Origin: an uncultured Beijerinckiaceae bacterium
GTDB taxonomy: Bacteria > Pseudomonadota > Alphaproteobacteria > Rhizobiales > Beijerinckiaceae
DNA: 5,518 nucleotides
Assembly (NCBI GenBank): GCA_937873345.1
Contig: CALMRL010000108.1
Span: forward strand, 1-5,518
Direction: 5' to 3'
Positions 1 to 5,158 of this stretch are shown here, one piece after another. Below the pieces are notes generated by a model. The model saw only the letters and a list, made by a program, of their open reading frames with translations, was not told the origin of the DNA and did no database searches. Position 1 is the first letter of the stretch. Each line of letters begins with the position of its first letter. The position numbers and the translations under genes are program-made.

Positions 1-288
1 GTCGTAGCACGCGCGCGGCACGGCGAGTCGGTCGAGGCGATCGCGGACCTGGGCCTCGGGGGCGGGGGCGTTGGTGACGAGGATCACGGTGCCGCCGGGC
101 CGGCTGTCCCGGCGGAAGCGCAGCAGCGCGTCGACGGCGCTGGCGTGGTGGCGCTCGCCGTTGTGCACCACGCCCCAGACGTCGCAGAGCAGCAGGTCCT
201 TGCCGGCGGCGAGGACCCCGAGGCCGGCATCGAGGCGTGGCGGGCCGAGGCGCGGCGGGACGGCAGGCGGGTTGGGCGGCGAGGTCAT
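1..288 (-). CDS. HAD-superfamily class IIA hydrolase (TIGR01459-like), partial, runs off left edge
   Basis: The minus strand encodes 96 N-terminal codons without a stop; the frame continues past base 1. The first 29 residues are Pro/Gly-rich, followed by the HAD motif I region L-L-C-D-V-W-G-V-V-H-N-G with the predicted nucleophile Asp at residue 36. Motif II is I-L-V-T-N-A-P with Thr72. The second Asp of the usual DxD is replaced by Trp38; as I recall this is normal for the TIGR01459 class IIA family rather than a defect. HAD enzymes mostly hydrolyse phosphate esters; class IIA relatives include NagD and phosphoglycolate or pyridoxal phosphate phosphatases, but this subfamily's substrate is not known to me. 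The ATG at 286-288 is chosen because AGAAGG lies 6 bases upstream on the minus strand. Family members are roughly 280-300 residues, so about one third is visible. It is transcribed divergently from the aminotransferase. Confidence 0.85.
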   Translation of the reverse strand, partial: MTSPPNPPAVPPRLGPPRLDAGLGVLAAGKDLLLCDVWGVVHNGERHHASAVDALLRFRRDSRPGGTVILVTNAPAPEAQVRDRLDRLAVPRACYD

Positions 289-454
289 GGCGCCTTCTAC
301 GAACCGCCGCCGCCGGCTGCCAACGTCAACATCCGAAGAAAGACCGAGGGCATCATCCCAAGGGGCAAGGGGAGGGCGCATCGACCGGCATCTCGTGCAT
401 CGCTCCCATGCGTCAGCCGCGGCGCTACCCTCTGCCGATTGAACGGCCCGGTCG

Positions 455-482
455 TTGAGCTGTTCTCTCGAACTCGGATATC
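455..482 (+). promoter_or_regulatory. weak sigma-70-like promoter candidate for the aminotransferase
   Basis: A TTGAGC hexamer (455-460) is followed, after a 16-base spacer, by GATATC (477-482). The -35 is close to TTGACA, but the -10 matches TATAAT at only about three of six positions. It is the best pair I found in the 239-bp gap before the gene and lies about 45 bases upstream of the ATG. Alphaproteobacterial promoters have loose -10 elements, so this is only suggestive. Confidence 0.2.
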
Positions 483-485
483 CAA

Positions 486-506
486 GGCGGAGCGCCGGTC
501 TCCGCC
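486..506 (+). other. stem-loop in the aminotransferase leader
   Basis: GGCGGAG (486-492) and CTCCGCC (500-506) form a perfect 7-bp GC-rich stem with a 7-base loop. It ends 21 bases before the ATG and just before the GAGG ribosome binding site (517-520). It carries no T-run and sits upstream of the gene, so it is more likely a 5' UTR structure than a terminator. Function is unknown; such stems also arise by chance in GC-rich DNA. Confidence 0.35.
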
Positions 507-527
507 GCATCGCCACGAGGATCGGCC

Positions 528-1901
528 ATGGGCGCCCACCCGAACGACCTCCATGCTCTCCAGACGAGCGGCGCCCTGCCGCCTGACGAGCTGGACGCGT
601 ACTGGATGCCCTATACGGCGAACCGCGCCTTCAAGCGCCGGCCGCGCCTGCTCGTCGGCGCGGAGGGAATGCACTACACGGCCGCCGACGGGCGCCGCAT
701 CCTCGACGGCACGGCCGGGCTGTGGTGCTGCAACGCCGGCCACGGCCGCGCGCCAATCGTGGCCGCGATCCAGCGCCAGGCGGCGACGCTCGACTTTACC
801 GCGCCGTTCCAGTTCGGCCACCCCAAGGCGTTCCAGCTGGCGAGCCGCATCGCCGCGCTGGCGCCAGGCGACCTCGATCGCGTCTTCTTCGTTAACTCCG
901 GCTCGGAAGCCGTCGACACGGCGCTGAAGATCGCGCTGGCCTTCCATGCCATTGAGGGACGCGGAACGCGCCAGCGGCTGGTGGGGCGCGAGCGCGGCTA
1001 CCACGGCGTCGGCTTCGGCGGCATGGCGGTCGGCGGCATCGGCGCCAACCGCAAGCTGTTCGGCCCCGGCCTCGCCGGCGTCGATCACCTGCCCACCACC
1101 TATAGCCGCGAGCACCAGGCCTTCACCCGCGGCGAGCCGGCGTGGGGCGCCCACCTCGCCGACGACCTGGAGCGCTTGGTGCTGCTGCACGACGCCTCGA
1201 CGATCGCGGCGGTGATCGTCGAGCCGATGGGCGGCTCGACCGGCGTGCTGCCGCCGCCGAAGGGCTATCTCGAGAGGCTGCGCCTGATCTGCGACCGCCA
1301 CGGCATCCTCCTGATCTTCGACGAGGTGATCTCCGGCTTCGGGCGGCTCGGCTACGCCTTCGCCGCCGAGCGCTACGGCGTGGTGCCGGACATGATCACC
1401 TTCGCGAAGGGCGTCACCTCCGGCACGGTGCCGATGGGCGGCGTGCTGGTGCGTGGGCCGATCCACGACGCCTTCATGGCGGCCGGAGAGAAAGCCGGCG
1501 AGCGGGCGGTGGAGCTGTTCCACGGCCACACCTATTCCGGCCATCCCCTCGCCTGCGCCGCCGGGCTGGCGACGCTCGACCTGTACCGCGACGAGGGGCT
1601 GTTCGAGCGGGCGCGCGCCCTGGAGCCGACCTTCGCCGAGGCGATGCATATGCTTCGCGGCCTGCCGCACGTCGTCGACATCCGCACGCTGGGCCTCACC
1701 GCCGCGGTCGAGCTGGCGCCGCGCCCCGGCGCGCCGGGTGGGCGCGGCTACGAGGCTGTGGAGGCGGCCTTCTTCGAGCATGACGCGGTGCTGCGTCAGG
1801 CCGGCGACACCGTGGTGCTGACGCCTGCCCTGATCGTCTCGGAGGACGAGATCGCGATGCTGGCCACGAGCGTCCGCGCCTCGCTGTCCGCCGTGCCGTG
1901 A
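528..1901 (+). CDS. class III aminotransferase, omega-amino acid (beta-alanine):pyruvate transaminase-like
   Basis: This 457-residue PLP-dependent fold-type I enzyme is predicted to move the amino group of an omega-amino acid or amine (for example beta-alanine) to pyruvate, in the cytoplasm. Visible motifs: D-A-Y-W-M-P-Y-T-A-N-R near residue 23, closely matching the Pseudomonas putida enzyme as I remember it; N-S-G-S-E-A at 123-128 (PLP phosphate contact); G-Y-H-G at 157-160 (ring-stacking Tyr158); L-I-F-D-E-V with Asp265 contacting the PLP nitrogen; T-F-A-K with Lys294 as the Schiff-base lysine; and H-T-Y-S at 334-337. Arg423 aligns by eye with the carboxylate-binding Arg of the P. putida enzyme. 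All catalytic residues are present and length is normal (about 440-460). The ATG at 528 has GAGG 7 bases upstream. Family members accept varied substrates, so exact specificity (beta-alanine, putrescine, taurine or other amines) cannot be read from sequence. It appears monocistronic. Confidence 0.93.
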   Translation: MGAHPNDLHALQTSGALPPDELDAYWMPYTANRAFKRRPRLLVGAEGMHYTAADGRRILDGTAGLWCCNAGHGRAPIVAAIQRQAATLDFTAPFQFGHPKAFQLASRIAALAPGDLDRVFFVNSGSEAVDTALKIALAFHAIEGRGTRQRLVGRERGYHGVGFGGMAVGGIGANRKLFGPGLAGVDHLPTTYSREHQAFTRGEPAWGAHLADDLERLVLLHDASTIAAVIVEPMGGSTGVLPPPKGYLERLRLICDRHGILLIFDEVISGFGRLGYAFAAERYGVVPDMITFAKGVTSGTVPMGGVLVRGPIHDAFMAAGEKAGERAVELFHGHTYSGHPLACAAGLATLDLYRDEGLFERARALEPTFAEAMHMLRGLPHVVDIRTLGLTAAVELAPRPGAPGGRGYEAVEAAFFEHDAVLRQAGDTVVLTPALIVSEDEIAMLATSVRASLSAVP

Positions 1902-1973
1902 GCTGCGAGGCGATCGATAGCCATGGCGACGGCCATGGTGCCGGAACCGGCGGACCGCGTCCCGATCGGGGCG

Positions 1974-1997
1974 GAGGCCCGACCGCGAAGCCTTTTT
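1974..1997 (+). terminator. weak candidate Rho-independent terminator after the aminotransferase
   Basis: GAGGC (1974-1978) can pair with GCCTT (1990-1994, one G-T wobble) across an 11-base loop, and the stem runs into five Ts (1993-1997), followed by GCTTTT. The T-run is unusual for this GC-rich window, which favours a terminator, but the stem is short. An alternative stem, TCGGG (1966-1970) with CCCGA (1978-1982), competes with it. It lies about 75 bases after the stop codon. Confidence 0.3.
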
Positions 1998-2065
1998 GCT
2001 TTTCCATCGATATGATTGGAAAGGGATTCCCGGAACGAGGAGGAATGGATCGAGGGGAGGCGACA

Positions 2066-2110
2066 ATGGCTGATGACGCAATTTTCTCACAGAAATACCT
2101 GCGGCAATAG
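2066..2110 (+). CDS. possible 14-codon leader-type ORF
   Basis: An ATG at 2066 is preceded, with 5-base spacing, by GGGGAGG (2054-2060), one of the best Shine-Dalgarno sequences in the window. It opens a frame reading MADDAIFSQKYLRQ and ending at TAG (2108-2110). The same reading frame, after this stop, becomes the frame of the 72-residue protein at 2237. It could be a translated leader peptide, the start of a gene broken by the TAG, or chance. The peptide has no run of one amino acid and no Met run, so it does not look like a classical attenuation leader for methionine. I cannot assign a function. Confidence 0.2.
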   Translation: MADDAIFSQKYLRQ

Positions 2111-2132
2111 AACGCATCTTGCAATAGTTCGC
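2104..2132. repeat. short direct repeat GCAATAG, possible protein-binding site
   Basis: GCAATAGAACGC (2104-2115) and GCAATAGTTCGC (2121-2132) agree at 10 of 12 positions, with a 17-base period (about one and a half helical turns). They lie about 105-130 bases upstream of the small gene at 2237 and next to the GACGT-CA-ACGTC dyad. Repeats of this kind often mark regulator sites, but no known regulator is recognised. Confidence 0.3.
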
Positions 2133-2236
2133 GACGTCAACGTCAGTGTGTGTGCGGATTGGGGGCTGTGTTACGGGGCTTCCTCAACATCCTTCAGCGG
2201 GATCAATCAAGGGAGTCGGAGGAAGTGCCGGATGAT

Positions 2237-2455
2237 ATGGAATGTTTTGCGGAATGGGCGAGCCGACCTTTTGAGCCGGCGCGACTGCGTCAGGACGGCT
2301 CCAAGGTCGAGACCGGAGAACGGGTTGTGGAGGCCTTGGAGTATATCGCCGCTCAACTCGGCGAGATTTGCCGCAAGGTCGATCACGTCAATGCCGGCTT
2401 TCGGCCGTCGCACGACGACATCGAGGAGATGAAGGCGTTGCTCCGCAAGCTCTGA
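2237..2455 (+). CDS. small protein of unknown function (72 residues)
   Basis: I do not recognise this protein. From the ATG at 2237 it is 72 residues, soluble-looking and strongly charged. An N-terminal segment rich in aromatic and Pro residues (C-F-A-E-W-A-S-R-P-F-E-P) is followed by two likely helices: about residues 25-50 (ETGERVVEALEYIAAQLGEI and onward) and 59-72 (DDIEEMKALLRKL). There is no signal peptide or membrane segment. GGAGGAAG (2218-2225) lies 11 bases upstream of this ATG; an in-frame GTG at 2225 with GGGAG 9 bases upstream would give 76 residues. By my count about three quarters of third positions are G or C, lower than in the flanking genes but above what the atypical DNA before it suggests, and bias rises towards the C-terminus. 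A 6-bp stem begins at its stop codon. It could be a genuine small gene, possibly transcribed into metK, or the intact 3' part of a decayed gene. Confidence 0.5.
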   Translation: MECFAEWASRPFEPARLRQDGSKVETGERVVEALEYIAAQLGEICRKVDHVNAGFRPSHDDIEEMKALLRKL

Positions 2456-2473
2456 GGCCAGGGGAGCGGCCTC
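2454..2473 (+). terminator. GC-rich stem-loop at the end of the 72-residue ORF
   Basis: GAGGCC (2454-2459) and GGCCTC (2468-2473) form a perfect 6-bp stem with an 8-base loop, starting inside the TGA stop codon. There is no T-run after it, so an intrinsic terminator is uncertain. It may instead protect the 3' end or form part of the metK leader. Confidence 0.3.
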
Positions 2474-2522
2474 CGCCGCGCTGCGGTCGGGGTGCTTGCC
2501 TTGCGCACGGTGGGCCACTAAG

Positions 2523-2555
2523 CCTGCGAGCGAATTTCTGTCGCAGGGGGCCCTG
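2523..2555 (+). promoter_or_regulatory. metK leader: mutually exclusive hairpins around the ribosome binding site
   Basis: CCTGCGA (2523-2529) and TCGCAGG (2541-2547) form a perfect 7-bp stem with an 11-base loop. Its 3' arm includes the first bases of AGGGGG (2545-2550), the Shine-Dalgarno of the metK GTG start 9 bases further on. The same CAGG (2544-2547) can instead pair with CCTG (2552-2555), so two hairpins compete for one segment, and both affect access to the ribosome binding site. Alphaproteobacterial metK leaders are known places for SAM-sensing RNA (the SAM/SAH riboswitch in Rhodobacterales), but I do not see that class's loop-to-Shine-Dalgarno pseudoknot, nor the SAM-II consensus. 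Translational control is an inference. Confidence 0.4.
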
Positions 2556-2559
2556 TTAC

Positions 2560-3759
2560 GTGGCGCGCGCCAATTACCTTTTCACCAGTGAATCCGTCTC
2601 CGAAGGCCATCCCGACAAGGTGTGCGACCGCATCTCGGACGAGGTCGTCGATCTGTTCTTCCGCGAGGGCGCCAAGGCCGGCCTCGACCCCTACGGCATC
2701 CGCGTCGCCTGCGAGACGTTGGCCACCACCAACCGGGTGGTGATCGCCGGCGAGGTGCGAGGCCCCTCTATCCCGCCTGAGCGCATCGTCGAGGTGGCCC
2801 GCGCCGCGATCAAGGACATCGGCTACGAGCAGGACGGCTTCCACTGGGAGGCCGCGCAGGTCGAGGTGCTGCTGCACGCGCAGTCGGCCGACATAGCGCA
2901 GGGCGTCGACTCGGCCGGCAACAAGGACGAGGGCGCCGGCGACCAGGGCATCATGTTCGGCTACGCCTGCCGCGAAACGCCGGAGCTGATGCCGGCGCCG
3001 ATCTACTACGCCCACAAGATCCTGGAAGACCTCGCCCGCGCCCGCAAGGCTGGCGACGGCGAGGCGGCCAAGCTCGGCCCCGACGCCAAGAGCCAGGTGA
3101 CGGTGAAGTACGAGAACGGCAAGCCGGTCGGCGTGACGCAGATCGTGCTCTCCACCCAGCACGTCGACGAGGATCTGTCCTCGGCCGACGTCCGCCGCAT
3201 CGTCGAGCCGCACATCCGCAAGGCGCTGCCGGCGGACTGGATCGGCGCCGACACGGTGTGGCACGTCAATCCGACCGGCAAGTTCGTGATCGGCGGCCCC
3301 GACGGCGATTGTGGGCTGACGGGCCGCAAGATCATCGTCGACACCTACGGCGGCGCGGCCCCGCACGGCGGCGGCGCCTTCTCGGGCAAGGACCCCACCA
3401 AGGTCGACCGCTCGGCGGCTTACGCGGCGCGATACCTCGCCAAGAACGTCGTGGCGGCGGGCCTCGCCGACCGCTGCACGCTGCAGCTCTCCTACGCCAT
3501 CGGCGTCGCCGAGCCGCTCTCGATCTACGTCGACACCCACGGCACCGGCACGGTGCCGGAGGAGAAGCTCGAGGATGTCCTGGGCTCGATCATGCGCCTG
3601 TCGCCGCGCGGCATCCGCGAGCACCTCGGCCTGAACAAGCCGATCTACGCCCGCACCTCCTCCTACGGCCATTTCGGCCGCACCCCCGAGAGCGATGGCG
3701 GCTTCTCCTGGGAGCGCACCGACCTCGTCGAGAAGCTGAAGGGCGCTGTCGCGGCGTAG
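2560..3759 (+). CDS. metK: S-adenosylmethionine synthetase (methionine adenosyltransferase)
   Basis: This cytoplasmic enzyme joins methionine and ATP to make S-adenosylmethionine, releasing phosphate and pyrophosphate; it needs Mg2+ and K+ and is normally a tetramer. The protein is 399 residues, a normal bacterial length. It begins M-A-R-A-N-Y-L-F-T-S-E-S-V-S-E-G-H-P-D-K, with G-H-P-D-K at 16-20 (ATP contact, His17). The signature G-A-G-D-Q-G-I-M lies at 125-132 and the phosphate-binding loop G-G-G-A-F-S-G-K-D at 270-278, followed by D-P-T-K-V-D-R-S-A-A-Y. D-G-D-C-G-L-T-G-R-K around 248-257 is also typical. The start is GTG at 2560: it matches the conserved N-terminus and has AGGGGG 9 bases upstream, whereas the open frame further upstream carries unrelated sequence. 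trmB follows after 8 bases. The GTG start and structured leader suggest limited or regulated translation. Confidence 0.97.
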   Translation: MARANYLFTSESVSEGHPDKVCDRISDEVVDLFFREGAKAGLDPYGIRVACETLATTNRVVIAGEVRGPSIPPERIVEVARAAIKDIGYEQDGFHWEAAQVEVLLHAQSADIAQGVDSAGNKDEGAGDQGIMFGYACRETPELMPAPIYYAHKILEDLARARKAGDGEAAKLGPDAKSQVTVKYENGKPVGVTQIVLSTQHVDEDLSSADVRRIVEPHIRKALPADWIGADTVWHVNPTGKFVIGGPDGDCGLTGRKIIVDTYGGAAPHGGGAFSGKDPTKVDRSAAYAARYLAKNVVAAGLADRCTLQLSYAIGVAEPLSIYVDTHGTGTVPEEKLEDVLGSIMRLSPRGIREHLGLNKPIYARTSSYGHFGRTPESDGGFSWERTDLVEKLKGAVAA

Positions 3760-3767
3760 CCGCAGCC

Positions 3768-4496
3768 GTGCACGATGACGAGGCGCGTCTCCCGCCCGCG
3801 GGAGGCGGCCAGTTGGAAGCCCCTCTCCGCGCCAACCTCCTGCGCGGCCGACGAGTCGGCAAGCCGCTCTCGGCCTACCAGCGCGAGCTGATGGCCGCGC
3901 TGCTGCCGCGCCTCGCGCTCGACCTCGACCGTCCCCTCGATCCCACAAGCCTGTTCGCCGCGCCGAAGCACGAGCTGCGCCTCGAAATCGGCTTCGGCGG
4001 CGGCGAGCACCTCGTCGCGGCGGCGCGGCGCGCGCCGCAGGTCGGCGTCATCGGCTGCGAGCCCTTCGTCAACGGCATGGCGCGGGCGCTCGCCGATCTC
4101 GCCGGCGAAGACCTCGACAACATCCGCCTGCACTGCGGCGACGCCGGCGAGATCGTCGATGCGCTGCCTCCCGCCTGCCTGGCCCTGGTCTACCTCTTCT
4201 ACCCCGACCCCTGGCCGAAGCGCCGGCAGCGCAAGCGTCGCTTCGTGTCCGACGCGATGCTCGCCCGCCTCGCCCGGGCGATGCGCCCCGGCGCGGAGCT
4301 GCGCTTCAGCAGCGACATCGACGACTACACCGGCTGGACGCTGGCGCGCCTCTTGAGTTCGCCCGATTTCCGCTGGGAGCCCCGGCGCGCCGCCGACTGG
4401 CAGCAGCCTTGGCCGGAGTGGCAGCGCACCCGCTACGAAGTGAAGGCGCTCGCCGAGGGGCGGCGGCCCTGCTACCTCACCGCCGTGCGGCGCTAG
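3768..4496 (+). CDS. trmB: tRNA (guanine-N7-)-methyltransferase, m7G46
   Basis: TrmB uses S-adenosylmethionine to methylate N7 of guanine 46 in the variable loop of many tRNAs. With the GTG start the protein is 242 residues. It shows the Rossmann methyltransferase motif L-E-I-G-F-G-G-G-E-H at 72-81, an acidic residue after strand 2 (G-C-E-P-F, Glu98), the family hallmark F-Y-P-D-P-W-P-K-x-R-x-x-K-R-R at 144-158, S-S-D-I-D-D-Y at 181-187, and the C-terminal T-R-Y-E at 221-224. The start is uncertain. GTG at 3768 is 8 bases after the metK stop and lacks a clear Shine-Dalgarno, so it would rely on coupling. An in-frame TTG at 3813 has GGGAGG (3800-3805) with 7-base spacing and would give 227 residues. 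The conserved part begins near R-G-R-R-V-G-K-P-L (residue 26), so both starts keep the fold. Its substrate is the product of the adjacent metK. Confidence 0.95.
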   Translation: MHDDEARLPPAGGGQLEAPLRANLLRGRRVGKPLSAYQRELMAALLPRLALDLDRPLDPTSLFAAPKHELRLEIGFGGGEHLVAAARRAPQVGVIGCEPFVNGMARALADLAGEDLDNIRLHCGDAGEIVDALPPACLALVYLFYPDPWPKRRQRKRRFVSDAMLARLARAMRPGAELRFSSDIDDYTGWTLARLLSSPDFRWEPRRAADWQQPWPEWQRTRYEVKALAEGRRPCYLTAVRR

Positions 4497-4532
4497 AGCA
4501 TCGGCCCGAACAGTGCGTCGGCGGTTTTCGGA
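4495..4532. repeat. degenerate REP-like intergenic palindrome at the trmB stop codon
   Basis: The segment starts inside the trmB TAG stop with AGAGCATCGGCCCGAACAG and continues to CGGTTTTCGGA. It resembles, from memory, the abundant alphaproteobacterial extragenic palindrome of the form AGAGCATC..CCCGAAAAGTG..CCGGTTTTCGG..GATGCTC. Here CCGAA (4506-4510) can pair with TTCGG (4527-4531), while the inner part is degenerate and the closing GATGCTC arm is missing. It may act as a transcript 3' end or be a decayed repeat copy. Confidence 0.45.
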
Positions 4533-4669
4533 CGGTCCGCTGCGGCACGAGAGACGACGGCGACGCGCCGGCTCCGACACTCGGTGCGGTTTTGTAGAGG
4601 ACCCAGGAGAAGAGATCGGCAACGCCGCGGGAAGATGCGCGTTCGCCGCACCGTCCCGGAGAGCGTGCC

Positions 4670-5083
4670 ATGATCTATCCCCCGATGACCTACCCCTCGA
4701 TCACCGCCGTCTACGCCGCGATCTTCGCCCTGATCTTCGTCGCGCTGTCCGGCTGGATCGTCGCCGGACGGGTGCGCTCCGACGCGCTGTTCGGCGACGG
4801 CGGCAACGAGGAGTTGCAGAAGCGCATCCGCGCCCAGTCCAACTTCGCGGAATACGTCCCCTTCGCCCTGCTGCTGATCGCGCTGCTGGAGGCGCGCGGT
4901 GCCGGGCCGGTGTTCGTCAACCTGCTGCTGATCGTGCTGCTCGTCGCCCGCACGGCGCACCCCATCGGCATGCTGGCGCCGAAGAACTCGCCCCAGCAGT
5001 TCGGCTGCCGCGGCGGCGGCATCATCGCCACCTTCGCGGTCCTGGTCGTCACCGCCCTGGCGCTTATCGTCAGGGTGCTGTGA
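4670..5083 (+). CDS. MAPEG-family inner-membrane protein
   Basis: This 137-residue protein has the size and four-helix layout of the MAPEG family (membrane-associated proteins in eicosanoid and glutathione metabolism): hydrophobic segments at about 10-32, 61-75, 79-94 and 115-135. The first loop carries the family pattern R-I-R-A-Q-S-N-F-A-E-Y-V-P (52-64), with Arg54, Asn58 and Glu61 as likely glutathione-site residues, and R-T-A-H-P-I-G-M (94-101) follows the third helix. Eukaryotic members are glutathione transferases, peroxidases or leukotriene synthases; bacterial members are mostly uncharacterised, so glutathione-dependent detoxification is only plausible. The ATG at 4670 has GGAGAG (4658-4663) 6 bases upstream; an in-frame ATG at 4685 lacks such a site. 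The 173-bp gap after trmB, holding a REP-like element, suggests a separate transcript. Confidence 0.88.
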   Translation: MIYPPMTYPSITAVYAAIFALIFVALSGWIVAGRVRSDALFGDGGNEELQKRIRAQSNFAEYVPFALLLIALLEARGAGPVFVNLLLIVLLVARTAHPIGMLAPKNSPQQFGCRGGGIIATFAVLVVTALALIVRVL

Positions 5084-5094
5084 GGTGCAGCACC
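5074..5094 (+). terminator. stem-loop across the MAPEG stop codon
   Basis: GGTGCTG (5074-5080) and CAGCACC (5088-5094) form a perfect 7-bp stem; the 7-base loop contains the TGA stop. There is no T-run downstream, so termination would not be classical. A smaller hairpin, GGTG-CAG-CACC (5084-5094), can form in its place. Confidence 0.35.
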
Positions 5095-5101
5095 GCAACG
5101 G

Positions 5102-5117
5102 TTAACAATTCGTTAAC
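5102..5117 (+). promoter_or_regulatory. CtrA-type box (TTAA-N7-TTAAC)
   Basis: TTAA (5102-5105), seven bases, then TTAAC (5113-5117) match the full consensus for the cell-cycle regulator CtrA of alphaproteobacteria. The box lies about 40 bases upstream of the ATG at 5159. The second half-site is positioned as a -35 element, with a weak TACATC (5136-5141) 17 bases after TTAACG. It is also the core of a perfect 14-bp palindrome, ATTCGTTAACGAAT (5108-5121), so another dimeric regulator is possible. Confidence 0.5.
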
Positions 5118-5158
5118 GAATCAACCTGCGGTCGCTACATCTTCCATCCGGGTTGTGG

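Larger units (their letters stand above)
1902..2236. other. 335-bp intergenic stretch of atypical composition
   Basis: No convincing protein gene lies here. The first part (1902-1990) is GC-rich, with CCATGG repeated at 1921-1926 and 1933-1938 and hairpin-forming GCCG/CGGC at 1940-1951. From about 1990 to 2240 the sequence becomes clearly more AT-rich than the neighbouring genes. That part holds a T-run, a TATGAT hexamer (2011-2016) that would suit a -10 but lacks a good -35, the dyads TTTCT-CAC-AGAAA (2083-2095) and GACGT-CA-ACGTC (2133-2144), and a 7-base direct repeat. Longer open frames crossing it have no recognisable protein sequence. It may be a control region for the downstream genes, a remnant of a decayed gene, or both. 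Confidence 0.5.

Noticed and set aside
1921..1938. CCATGG-N6-CCATGG as a repeat or terminator
   Set aside because: CCATGG is self-complementary, so the pair can look like a repeat and a hairpin at once. There is no T-run, and two copies of one 6-mer are weak evidence.
297..2117. 606-codon open frame on the minus strand
   Set aside because: It lies antisense to the aminotransferase, is very rich in Arg, Ala, Gly and His, and shows no protein motif. It is the usual shadow of a GC-rich gene.
2016..2432. 138-codon frame overlapping the small gene
   Set aside because: It overlaps the better-supported 72-residue ORF in another frame and has random-looking composition with many Ser, Arg and Cys residues.
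2368..2559. N-terminal extension of metK to an upstream start
   Set aside because: The 64 extra residues are unrelated to MetK, overlap the small ORF in another frame, and would span the leader hairpins. The conserved N-terminus begins at the GTG at 2560.
2456..2575. SAM-II or SAM/SAH riboswitch in the metK leader
   Set aside because: I could not find the SAM-II conserved bases, and the hairpin loop cannot pair with the Shine-Dalgarno as needed for the SAM/SAH pseudoknot. Only a generic hairpin feature is reported.
3258..3767. N-terminal extension of trmB inside metK
   Set aside because: The translated part is Arg/Gly/Pro-rich shadow sequence of metK without TrmB similarity.
2518..3948. 476-codon open frame on the minus strand
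   Set aside because: It is antisense to metK and the start of trmB with low-complexity composition; metK on the plus strand is unmistakable.
3663..4622. 319-codon open frame on the minus strand
   Set aside because: It is antisense to trmB and has no recognisable motifs.
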